A program made the translations under genes and the position numbers. Below, piece after piece: positions 1 through 5,119 of a DNA stretch of 9,279 nt (position 1 is the first letter of the stretch; every line of letters begins with the position of its first letter). The notes beneath the pieces were generated by a model, which made no database searches, was not told where the DNA came from, and saw only the letters and a program-made list of their open reading frames with translations. Source of the DNA: SKLM01 sp964450435 (lineage in GTDB: Bacteria; Chloroflexota; Anaerolineae; B4-G1); assembly GCA_964450435.1 (NCBI GenBank), contig CAYVCX010000089.1:1-9279 (forward strand). Reading direction: 5' to 3'.

Positions 1-91
1 ACCGCCGGGAGATTACCGGTTTGATAGGCGGGAGGTGTACGCACAGCAATGTGTTGAGCTTACCCGTACTAACGGTCGAGGGCTTGATGCG
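1..91 (+). rRNA. 23S ribosomal RNA, 3' end (partial)
   Basis: The first ~90 bases match the conserved end of bacterial 23S rRNA: the GGTTTGATAGGCGGGAGGTG-type segment, the GTGTTGAGCTTACC segment, and the closing GTACTAACGGTCGAGGGCTTG, which corresponds to the TACTAATNGGTCGAGG tail of many Gram-positive and Chloroflexota genes. The gene runs in from outside the window. The exact 3' end is uncertain by a few bases because the pairing 5' end of the molecule is not visible. It is followed after about 66 bases by 5S rRNA, the normal order of a bacterial rrn operon. Confidence 0.95.
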
Positions 92-157
92 TGATGCGGA
101 GAACTTGGAGTTTTCGTACTGTTCAGTTGACAATTTAATGAGCTTCGATGAAGAAGT

Positions 158-270
<113 letters not shown>

Positions 271-277
<7 letters not shown>

Positions 278-289
278 GCTTCTTTTTTT
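271..289 (+). terminator. Intrinsic terminator of the rRNA operon, built on the 5S terminal stem
   Basis: The right arm of the extended 5S helix (CCAAGAG, G, CTTCTT) runs straight into a run of seven T at 283-289. Its pairing partner lies upstream of the 5S gene at 151-164, so the closing stem of the precursor appears to serve both 5S processing and termination. A weak local AAGA/TCTT hairpin is also possible. The T-run makes termination likely, although the stem-to-loop geometry is unusual because the whole 5S RNA sits in the loop. Confidence 0.6.
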
Positions 290-470
290 GTGCCTACGTC
301 AGACGCATGGATGAGAGCGAGATGTTCGGCCAGGCGCGGCGGTAGATGCCTGGATGCGGCGAAGGGCTTCTGGGGGGACTAGCAGCAGGGCGCGGAGGAT
401 CGAGCGGCCCGTTCGTTCGGCACGTGGTGGCCCGACAGACGCACTACAAACGGAGATGACACTGAACGGC
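290..470. other. Gene-less stretch between 5S rRNA and second terminator
   Basis: Short frames exist on both strands here, but none has a convincing ribosome site or a recognisable product. The stretch contains no tRNA fold with a TTC loop that I could recognise. It could be a trailer of the rRNA transcript, or encode a small RNA ending at the terminator at 471-511. I see no positive evidence for either. Confidence 0.4.
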
Positions 471-511
471 AACCACCCTGGTGTTTCCGATGACTCCAGG
501 GTGGTTTTTTT
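471..511 (+). terminator. Strong rho-independent terminator (plus strand)
   Basis: A perfect 11-bp inverted repeat, AACCACCCTGG at 471-481 and CCAGGGTGGTT at 496-506, encloses a 14-nt loop and ends in a run of seven T (505-511). On the minus strand there is no T-run after the hairpin, so it acts on plus-strand transcription. No plus-strand gene lies between the 5S RNA and this site, so it is most simply a back-up terminator of the rRNA operon, or it ends an unrecognised small transcript. It also faces the end of the minus-strand tatA gene 60 bases away. Confidence 0.9.
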
Positions 512-572
512 GTACCTGTCTTCCATCTGCCAGCCCACTTTCCAGCGCCTGCAGGTGGATGGACGGAAGCGG

Positions 573-758
573 TCAGGCGGCTTCCTGATTTGTCTCCTGG
601 TCCTCTGCTTCGGGGTCCTTGCCCTCAATCCCCTCGCGGAACCCACGAATCCCCTGGCCAAGCTCGTGGCCAATCTTCGACACACGCCCCACCCCGAAGA
701 CGAGCAAGACGATGGCGAGGACGAGCAACAGCTCCATAGCACCAAGTTGTCCCAACAT
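573..758 (-). CDS. tatA: Sec-independent (twin-arginine) protein translocase subunit TatA/TatE
   Basis: This is a 61-residue protein with the full TatA layout: a short periplasmic N-terminus, one hydrophobic helix (about residues 8-21, MELLLVLAIVLLVF), the FG hinge (residues 21-22), an amphipathic helix rich in Gly, Arg and Glu (about 23-44, including GHELGQGIRGFREG), and a short acidic tail. TatA forms the oligomeric pore that passes folded proteins carrying twin-arginine signal peptides across the cytoplasmic membrane. The start at 758 is chosen because AAGGGGG lies 7 nt upstream; a later ATG (737, MELLLV) and an upstream extension to 803 are less likely. It is a single gene with its own promoter (815-843) and no tatC in view, so its partner must lie elsewhere. 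TatA and TatB are hard to separate by sequence; the short length favours TatA/E. Confidence 0.92.
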   Translation of the reverse strand: MLGQLGAMELLLVLAIVLLVFGVGRVSKIGHELGQGIRGFREGIEGKDPEAEDQETNQEAA

Positions 759-814
759 ATCTTTCCCCCTTCTGCGATCCGGCTCTGATCCGGCCCTGAT
801 CACGGTTGAGCCAG

Positions 815-843
815 ATTATATCACGGGCATCTGGCAACTACAA
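815..843 (-). promoter_or_regulatory. Sigma-70-type promoter of tatA
   Basis: Read on the minus strand there is a perfect TATAAT at 820-815, preceded by TG one base upstream (extended -10). A weaker -35 box, TTGTAG (843-838), lies exactly 17 bases upstream. Transcription should begin near 807, giving a leader of about 50 nt before the tatA start at 758. The extended -10 element compensates for the poor -35 match. Confidence 0.8.
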
Positions 844-1206
844 GCACGGGGGCGGGTAGGCTTTCGAAGCAGGTCGGGAAGGGGAGATCAACCCCCGGAG
901 ACGAGTCGCGTTCCTCGGCATTTCATCGGGGATAGAGCATCGCGTCCGTTCAACAGTTCACCAGGAGGTGCTCTTCTTCATGTCAGTGTTCCTCGAAACC
1001 CTTTCTGTCAACAGTAACCCATCCGATCTCGGCCTCCCCGGGGAGAGGGGAATCCTTCCTCGCTTGGGGAGCTGACTGGCTACCAACCGGCGAAGGCTCG
1101 GTCTGGTGCGTAGAAGCGCGCGTGCGGCATCTTCCATCAATGCTTCCTGGTCGCCGCAGATCGCCCTTTTGGTCAGTATGTCCAGCTCGACCAGAAGTCG
1201 GCGTAG
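844..1206. other. Intergenic stretch with a decayed reading frame and no intact gene
   Basis: No intact gene is recognisable. The right half carries the tail of the interrupted frame described at 958-1239. There is a short perfect palindrome, CTCCCCGGGGAG, at 1034-1045, without a T-run, so it is not a good terminator. The left part up to about 957 shows nothing I can interpret. Confidence 0.4.
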
Positions 1207-1239
1207 TCACGGTCTGGGTATCGCCTCAGGCCTGACCAT
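958..1239 (-). pseudogene. Possible remnant of a HepT-like (HEPN) partner gene with a premature stop
   Basis: An ATG at 1239 overlaps the last 14 bases of the nucleotidyltransferase gene 1226-1624, the overlap geometry in which HEPN (hepT) partners usually begin. It encodes MVRPEAIPRP and then meets TGA at 1209-1207. The opening MVRPEAI resembles the start of many HepT proteins (recalled, not searched). After the TGA the same frame stays open to 958 and encodes LRRLLVELDILTKRAICGDQ and further residues; it lacks the RX4HXY motif of an active HEPN nuclease and does not clearly resemble HepT. The simplest reading is a HepT gene that has lost its function through a nonsense change and larger rearrangement. 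The alternative is that only the overlap is meaningful and the rest is noise. Confidence 0.35.
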
Positions 1240-1624
1240 TGAGGATCCTCCGTTTATACGCCTTGCGCTGGATCTCCAGGTAGGGGAGGAAGTCCAGGTA
1301 GAGACGGATCACCCTTGAGTAGTAGGCGCCTCGATCGAACTCCTCGGTCTGGTAGACGACGCGGTTCGGCCGCACTGCCTCGTAGGCGAGCACCAAGTCA
1401 TCGCCGTCGAGGAAGACGAGGTCAACCTGGTCGAAGCCCGCTCGGGCGAGATCCGCCAGCATGTCCAGACGCTGCTCCCTGCAGGCTCTCGTCGCCGGGA
1501 CTACGGCGAGATCCAAGTCGCTCTCTGCGTGCGTGCTGCCCTCAGCCTGGGACCCGAACAGATAGACGGCCTCGACGTCGGGGTATCCACGGAACACGTC
1601 TGCCAGTGACTCCATCTTGGGCAT
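1226..1624 (-). CDS. Minimal nucleotidyltransferase (MntA-like, type VII antitoxin family)
   Basis: This is a 132-residue protein with the polymerase-beta-type nucleotidyltransferase signature: G24-S25, ten residues, then D36-x-D38 (GSQAEGSTHAESDLD), and a third acidic strand VDLVFLD with D68. These residues bind the metal and transfer AMP from ATP. The C-terminus (about 96-127) is a helical segment of aromatic and basic residues. In MntA/HepT modules this enzyme silences its HEPN ribonuclease partner by adding AMP units to a tyrosine. The start ATG at 1624 has AGGAG 8 nt upstream. The gene ends inside the start of a would-be partner frame that is broken (see 958-1239), so it may be an orphan antitoxin. 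It differs in motif spacing and length from the mntA at 2347-2811, so the two are not a recent duplication. No clear own promoter is visible. Confidence 0.88.
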   Translation of the reverse strand: MPKMESLADVFRGYPDVEAVYLFGSQAEGSTHAESDLDLAVVPATRACREQRLDMLADLARAGFDQVDLVFLDGDDLVLAYEAVRPNRVVYQTEEFDRGAYYSRVIRLYLDFLPYLEIQRKAYKRRILNGQA

Positions 1625-1688
1625 GGTTACTGCTCCTGTGGGTAGAAGTTGGGGCTACGAAGGGAACAGAACGGCATGCATCGAGGGT

Positions 1689-1717
1689 ACAGAGATGGCA
1701 CAGGGGACCACAGAGGA
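1689..1717. repeat. Degenerate ACAGAG(G)-type repeat words
   Basis: Three related words recur at 10- to 11-bp steps: ACAGAGA (1689-1695), ACAGGGGA (1700-1707) and ACAGAGGA (1710-1717). The word CACAGAGG (1709-1716) returns twice at 2893-2920 on the other side of the intact MNT/HEPN pair. This looks like a decayed short intergenic repeat. Its function is unknown. Confidence 0.45.
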
Positions 1718-1768
1718 CGGCGGCTTTGGGACAAGACCTGTCAGGGCCGGCGCGGTCTTTCCACCCCG

Positions 1769-1813
1769 CCGTTCCTCCCGTGAATCCCGCTCATCCTGTC
1801 AACCCCGTGCATG
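1769..1813. repeat. Five-unit 9-bp degenerate tandem repeat
   Basis: Five consecutive 9-base units can be aligned: CCGTTCCTC, CCGTGAATC, CCGCTCATC, CTGTCAACC and CCGTGCATG, with a rough consensus CCGTSAATC. The stretch lies between two minus-strand genes (nucleotidyltransferase ending the block at 1624 and hepT at 1892). Similar CCTGTCAAT-type repeats occur between genes in several GC-rich bacterial groups, as far as I recall. The remaining part of the 1625-1891 gap shows no gene; two short inverted repeats after hepT (GTTGC/GCAAC near 1870-1890 and GCACT/AGTGC near 1840-1860) lack a T-run. Confidence 0.6.
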
Positions 1814-1891
1814 GCGTAGTTCGCATCTCACGTGTATCGCACTTGCCCAGTGCAACGCACCGTGCGCCGCCGTTGCTCGTCGCTGCAACCA

Positions 1892-2350
1892 TCAGAGAGT
1901 CTCGTCGATGAGCTCTGGGTGTTCCCGGACCCAGCGCTTAAGCCCCTGCATTAGTTGCTCGACCTCGTCGAGGCGGCTGGAGCATATCTGGTAGAGCTCT
2001 TGACCTGGAATCTCGTGATAGAAGTGGACCATGCGATTTCGGTAGCCGGCCATATCCTCAAGCAGATCGGCTTCCTCGTCTGTCAAGACGTGTTGCCTGC
2101 GCAGCTCCCGCGCTATCTCCGTGTACTCGCTCACACCTTTCCCGAAGCCCTTGGCCAGGATATGAGGTCCAAGATCCAGCAGGGCCTCCAGCCCGCGACG
2201 CAGGTAGGACTCGGCGGCTGCCACGTTGCGACGGTCGGCGAAGAAGGCCTGCTTGCTTTCCAACGGGAGCATCCGCAGGCTTTCGACCATGCTCTCGATC
2301 CACCCGAGACGATCGGCGATTACGCGCCTGGATGGACGTTTAGGCATCAT
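1892..2350 (-). CDS. hepT: HEPN-domain ribonuclease toxin HepT (DUF86 family)
   Basis: This is a 152-residue all-helical HEPN protein. The key element is R104-N-R-M-V-H109-F-Y111 (RX4HXY), the HEPN nuclease motif; the tyrosine corresponds to the residue that the MntA partner modifies with AMP in the characterised Shewanella module. Helix-forming segments with the family pattern are visible around 14-30, 42-66 (AAESYLRRGLEALLDLG) and 90-140. In that family the toxin cleaves RNA, probably tRNA, when not modified. Its ATG at 2350 overlaps the mntA stop by four bases (ATGA), so the two are translationally coupled and made from one transcript. The length is typical. All catalytic residues are present, so the toxin looks functional. 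Confidence 0.92.
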   Translation of the reverse strand: MMPKRPSRRVIADRLGWIESMVESLRMLPLESKQAFFADRRNVAAAESYLRRGLEALLDLGPHILAKGFGKGVSEYTEIARELRRQHVLTDEEADLLEDMAGYRNRMVHFYHEIPGQELYQICSSRLDEVEQLMQGLKRWVREHPELIDETL

Positions 2351-2811
2351 GCTTCCTCTCCAAGGATGAGGGCTATCCGCTCTCGCTCCAGTGGCGCCAA
2401 ATCACCCGCCCGGCGCAAGACGTAGAGATCGTACTCATCAGCCGCGTACGCGTCCAGCGCGCACAGCCGCTCCCCACGGATGATGTTGGCTGCAAGGAAT
2501 GGGTCCGCCTCCGGGAGGATCACGAGGTCGACGCGGCGGACGCCGAACAGGTTCTCCAGCGCCTGTGTCAGCTCGACCCGCTCCTTGGCAGGGAGGTCAC
2601 GCCCGGGTGCCGGCAGGACGCCAATGTCCACGTCGGCCCCCGTCGCTGGCTCGTCAGAGTGGTTACCTCTGAGCCGCGAAGCGATCTGACGTGAGCGGCT
2701 GCCAAAGGCATATATCGCCACCAGATCGTAGCGCCCACACAGCTCGATCAGCGCAGCGCGCAGCTCTGTATCCCTTCGAATCCCTGGCTCGGCGGTGTCC
2801 GTTTGCCCCAT
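2347..2811 (-). CDS. mntA: Nucleotidyltransferase antitoxin MntA
   Basis: This is a 154-residue protein of the minimal nucleotidyltransferase family. The signature is Y-A-F-G37-S38 followed by D60-V-D62, with a third acidic strand VDLVILP (D95). The spacing between GS and DxD is 21 residues instead of the usual 10, an insertion containing SRLRGNHSDEPATG that probably forms an extra loop near the active site. The enzyme is expected to add AMP to the HepT tyrosine and so neutralise the toxin. The C-terminal third (100-150) contains a helix and ends RERIALILGEEA. The start at 2811 has GGGAG 8 nt upstream, and a good promoter sits just ahead (2833-2860). It is the first gene of a two-gene operon with hepT. 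It could also be described only as a nucleotidyltransferase-domain protein, but the coupling to hepT makes MntA the best name. Confidence 0.9.
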   Translation of the reverse strand: MGQTDTAEPGIRRDTELRAALIELCGRYDLVAIYAFGSRSRQIASRLRGNHSDEPATGADVDIGVLPAPGRDLPAKERVELTQALENLFGVRRVDLVILPEADPFLAANIIRGERLCALDAYAADEYDLYVLRRAGDLAPLERERIALILGEEA

Positions 2812-2832
2812 GAGCTCTGCTCCCTTTCTGGG

Positions 2833-2860
2833 ATTGTAGCACGGGACCTTGGGGCGTCAA
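2833..2860 (-). promoter_or_regulatory. Sigma-70-type promoter of the mntA–hepT operon
   Basis: On the minus strand TTGACG (2860-2855) and TACAAT (2838-2833) are separated by 16 bases; each matches five of six consensus bases. The start of transcription would fall about 7 bases after the -10 box, giving a leader of only about 20 nt with the ribosome site close to its 5' end. No clear operator palindrome overlaps it. Confidence 0.8.
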
Positions 2861-3233
2861 GCCCATGACAGCGAAGACAGGATATAGGTGGACACAGAGG
2901 GCCCGGACGAGGCACAGAGGCACAACAGCTGTCTCGGAATGCGGGGCTCAGACAGGTTCCGTTGTTCAGGTGCTAATCGAATACCGGTTCCCTGGGGCTT
3001 CGCACAGGCCTGCCGGAGCACCCTCAATGCAGCGCGGCCTTTGCTGCCCCCGTCTGCGCCTGACCTCGCTTCTTGCCTTGACAAACACGGGATGTCTCGT
3101 CCGATTGTGGAAGCCGATTTCCCGTCGTCCTTCGCGATCTCGTCTGGGCAGTGGTCATCGCTCAAGCTATCACCGAATAGCCAGGGCTCATTGGTGTAGT
3201 TGGTCCAGGCCCAGCTTCACGCTATTGAGTGCC
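2861..3233. other. Intergenic stretch without a supported gene
   Basis: Reading frames here (for example a 102-residue minus-strand frame, 3165-2857) have no ribosome site, no domain and run through the mntA promoter, so I do not call them. The stretch includes two copies of the word CACAGAGG (2893-2900 and 2913-2920). A TTGACA at 3078-3083 has no -10 box at a usable distance. It is the downstream side of the unknown gene 3234-3944; no clear terminator is seen. Confidence 0.5.
2893..2920. repeat. Pair of CACAGAGG repeat words
   Basis: CACAGAGG occurs at 2893-2900 and again at 2913-2920, with related GACACAGAGG/GGCACAGAGG context, start-to-start distance 20. A third copy sits at 1709-1716. 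These look like remnants of the same short intergenic repeat family, and they bracket the mntA–hepT operon. Confidence 0.45.
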
Positions 3234-3944
3234 TCAATTCCCGTCGGAGACTTGGTGGCGATGACGCAGCTGCTGCGCTGCATAGTGGGCCCGAGCGCTG
3301 GCATCGACCTCCACGCCCTGCGTCTGGCACCATGCGAGCAGTTCCTCGACATCCACGTCCACCTTCTCGACACGCATCCCGGCCTCGCGCATCCCTTCAA
3401 TCGCCCTCTCCGCGTTGCCCACCCACTCCTCGTAGCTCTGCTCCAGCTTCTCCGGGTCCGAGGAGATCTCGCGCAACCGCTGCCATTGGTCTCTCCGGTA
3501 CCACGCGCAGCCCACGGCAACCGCGGACGCCGCGGCTTGGCTGGCTTGCTCGTCCAGCATCTCCCCGGTCCACCGATCGCGGCCTTTCCAGTACGGGCAC
3601 TCCGGACAGCTCTCTCCTTCCGGGTAGTCGATCCCCTCCTCGTGGGGACAGCCGATTGGGCCGTCCGTCACAACCACCGACTTGGCCTCGTGCTGGTTGA
3701 TGAAGTCGACGATCTCCTGGTTGATGGCGGGATCGAGGCGCACGTCCGAAGCTTGCGAGTACCATCTCTCCAGGGCGGCGAGATCTTCCCCTTCGTGTGG
3801 GATGATGCCTACCGCTACCTTCGACGCGACCTGGTCATTGGGACCGTAGTACGCCACAGTCGCGATAGGATGCCCGCGAAACCCCCTCCGGGCCCGTCTC
3901 ATCAGCGCAGACTTGGCCCGTGCATCCCGACGTCTCTTGCCCAC
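3234..3944 (-). CDS. Conserved-looking protein of unknown function with a Cys/His cluster
   Basis: This is a 236-residue protein whose function I do not recognise, although the central sequence looks like one I have seen labelled hypothetical in other genomes. Visible parts: a very basic N-terminus (residues 1-25, GKRRRDARAKS and RRARRGFRG), a possible alpha/beta domain (27-97; IATVAYYGP, KVAVGIIPHEGED, SVVVTDGPI), then a cluster likely to bind metal: C99-P-H101-EEGIDYP followed by C113-PE-C116-PYW and GRDRWTG. The second half (130-236) is helical, with C146 and C206. There is no signal peptide or membrane helix. The GTG start at 3944 is chosen because AGGAGG lies 5 nt upstream; starting further out would give an implausible tail. 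It follows a broken cysteine-rich gene on the same strand after 89 bases and may share its promoter at 4716-4743. A role in nucleic acid binding is only a guess from the basic N-terminus. Confidence 0.82.
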   Translation of the reverse strand: MGKRRRDARAKSALMRRARRGFRGHPIATVAYYGPNDQVASKVAVGIIPHEGEDLAALERWYSQASDVRLDPAINQEIVDFINQHEAKSVVVTDGPIGCPHEEGIDYPEGESCPECPYWKGRDRWTGEMLDEQASQAAASAVAVGCAWYRRDQWQRLREISSDPEKLEQSYEEWVGNAERAIEGMREAGMRVEKVDVDVEELLAWCQTQGVEVDASARAHYAAQQLRHRHQVSDGN

Positions 3945-4033
3945 GTGTACCTCCTCAAGTCTGATGGGGCGCCAGCTGCACCCAGCCGCACCGCCCACAA
4001 TGGTCGAAGCTCAAGCTAGAACACCGGATAGCA

Positions 4034-4633
4034 TTAGATCATAATCATCCCCGCCGTGTTTCCGCAGGGCTCGCACGGCATGGTGACGCGATACGTGGCC
4101 TCGTCGCACTCCTCGCAGGGCCACTGGCGCCAGAGGCGAAACTAGGGGCAGCGCTCTCAGTGCCAGGCGCAGGCATCGCCGACAAGCGCGTCGAAGCAGA
4201 AGGAACACCAATAGCAGGCGTCACACTCTCCACAGCGATGGTTCCCGACGAGATCCTCGAGCGGCACGGCGCCGTGCCGCCGCGCCAACTCGCACCGTCG
4301 CTGCAGCTCCTGGCTCGTGAGGCCCTTGACGATGTCGATGTTCTGAATAGCGCAGAGCGAAAGCCCCTGAATGCTCGCATCCTTTAACGGACCCGTGCAA
4401 TCGACGCACGTGCACGACTTACCGCGGGACTCGCGGTTGTTCAGACAGCTGCAGCGGACGGTATCATACCCGGTCGTGCAGCCGCAGTGGTGTTCTTTTG
4501 CCCTCTCATCTTCCTTCGCATTATCCAAACGGGCGATTCTCTGGATATCTCCGACATGAGCGAGTGCTCGTGACCTTGGCCCGATGGCCTCCGGCGACCG
4601 CGGGTATCTCGCCCAGTAGTCGAGAGGAGCCAC
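4034..4633 (-). pseudogene. Cysteine-rich protein gene interrupted by two in-frame stop codons
   Basis: A frame from GTG 4633 encodes 158 residues with 15 cysteines, many in C-x-C or C-x2-C pairs: C50-G-C52, C61-S-C63, C74-T-C76-VD-C79, and C134-GE-C137-DA-C140-YW-C143-SF-C146. It stops at TGA (4159-4157), but the same frame goes on after four codons to a TAG (4144-4142) and then to a final TAA (4036-4034). The continuation has the same character: ERCP, then FRLWRQWPCEECDEATYR and MPCEPCGNTAG, with further C-x2-C pairs. TGA and TAG are each one change from TGG, which would read CAWHWERCPWFRLWRQ, a tryptophan-rich motif. I therefore read it as a formerly longer metal-binding protein of about 199 residues broken by two nonsense changes. 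The N-terminus is also uncertain: GTG 4633 has only a weak ribosome site. The function is unknown; the truncated 158-residue form might still be made. Confidence 0.65.
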
Positions 4634-4715
4634 GACGGTGTTATCAAAGACCTAAATCACCTGGATGGCGTCGGCCTGCTCGGGAGATGCGCTGACACCT
4701 GATCATAACGGTGAG

Positions 4716-4743
4716 AGTGTAGCATCGTCTGTGAGGGCGTCAA
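4716..4743 (-). promoter_or_regulatory. Sigma-70-type promoter of the cysteine-rich gene (and perhaps the following gene)
   Basis: On the minus strand TTGACG (4743-4738) lies 16 bases upstream of TACACT (4721-4716). The box sequences and spacing nearly repeat those of the mntA promoter: both read TTGACGCCC at the left and TGCTACA at the right. Transcription would begin near 4709 and run about 76 nt to the GTG at 4633. Confidence 0.65.
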
Positions 4744-5064
4744 GCGAGCGCCGGGCAGTAGTGCGCGACGACCAGAAGATCGACCCATCGGACGAAGGGC
4801 CACCAGGCACGGCGGGCGGGCGCTTCTCCTGGTCTTGCGGCGGAGAGGCATTGTATCTCTCCAATGCCTGAGTTGCCGCTGGGCAGGCGGATAAGAGAGA
4901 CCCTTCACGTTGACGAAGAAGCGCCATGGGAGCCTTTTCTGTCTGCAGCCTGGAAGCGGGAGTTGCAGCGCGGCCCCGGAGTCGATGTGCCTCTCGGCCG
5001 GAACCGGCCCACGGCTCGATTCGGCCGGGTTACATCGTCCGCTGCGAAAGCGCGGCTATTGAGC
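4744..5064. other. Divergent intergenic region upstream of dnaX
   Basis: It separates the minus-strand promoter at 4716-4743 from the dnaX promoter at 5065-5093. It contains the hairpin at 4837-4879. A 93-residue plus-strand frame (4864-5145) overlaps the dnaX start and has no ribosome site or recognisable product, so it is not called. I looked for the SRP RNA gene that lies upstream of dnaX in some Gram-positives and did not find its GGAAGGAAGCAG-like loop. Confidence 0.5.
4837..4879. repeat. Inverted repeat with two mutually exclusive foldings
   Basis: A perfect 8-bp stem, AGGCATTG (4846-4853) with CAATGCCT (4862-4869), encloses an 8-nt loop. Outside it GCGGC (4837-4841) pairs with GCCGC (4875-4879) across a small internal loop. 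A competing 6-bp stem, GGAGAG (4842-4847) with CTCTCC (4857-4862), uses overlapping bases, so only one can form at a time. There is no T-run, so it is not a standard terminator. It lies about 190 bases upstream of the predicted dnaX promoter. Confidence 0.55.
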
Positions 5065-5093
5065 TTGCCCGAATCGGTCGAAGATGATAGACT
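5065..5093 (+). promoter_or_regulatory. Probable promoter of the dnaX–ebfC–recR block
   Basis: TTGCCC (5065-5070) and TAGACT (5088-5093) are 17 bases apart, and TG one base before the -10 box makes it an extended -10 element. Transcription would begin near 5100, leaving a short leader of about 20 nt that carries the AGGGGAGG ribosome site of dnaX. Confidence 0.6.
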
Positions 5094-5119
5094 ACTGAGC
5101 ACATCCAGGGGAGGTACTG

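Noticed and set aside
460..500. Minus-strand GGGTGG resembling part of a T-box antiterminator
   Set aside because: The rest of the T-box motif (ACCGCG) and a downstream amino-acid gene are absent; the bases are fully explained as the arm of the plus-strand terminator.
3078..3083. Perfect TTGACA on the plus strand
   Set aside because: No acceptable -10 box 16-18 bases downstream and no plus-strand gene follows.
2857..3165. A 102-residue minus-strand frame
   Set aside because: No ribosome site or domain, and it runs into the mntA promoter; treated as intergenic.
2865..4019. A 384-residue plus-strand open frame
   Set aside because: It is antisense to the well-supported gene 3234-3944, has no ribosome site, and its Arg/Pro/Leu-rich composition is typical of a shadow of a GC-rich coding frame.
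4142..4159. Recoding of TGA/TAG (selenocysteine or altered code) in the cysteine-rich gene
   Set aside because: Two different stops are involved, nearby genes end normally on TGA, and I recognise no selenocysteine insertion element; nonsense changes are simpler.
4744..5110. SRP RNA gene upstream of dnaX, as in some Gram-positives
   Set aside because: The conserved GGAAGGAAGCAG-like apical loop is not present on either strand.
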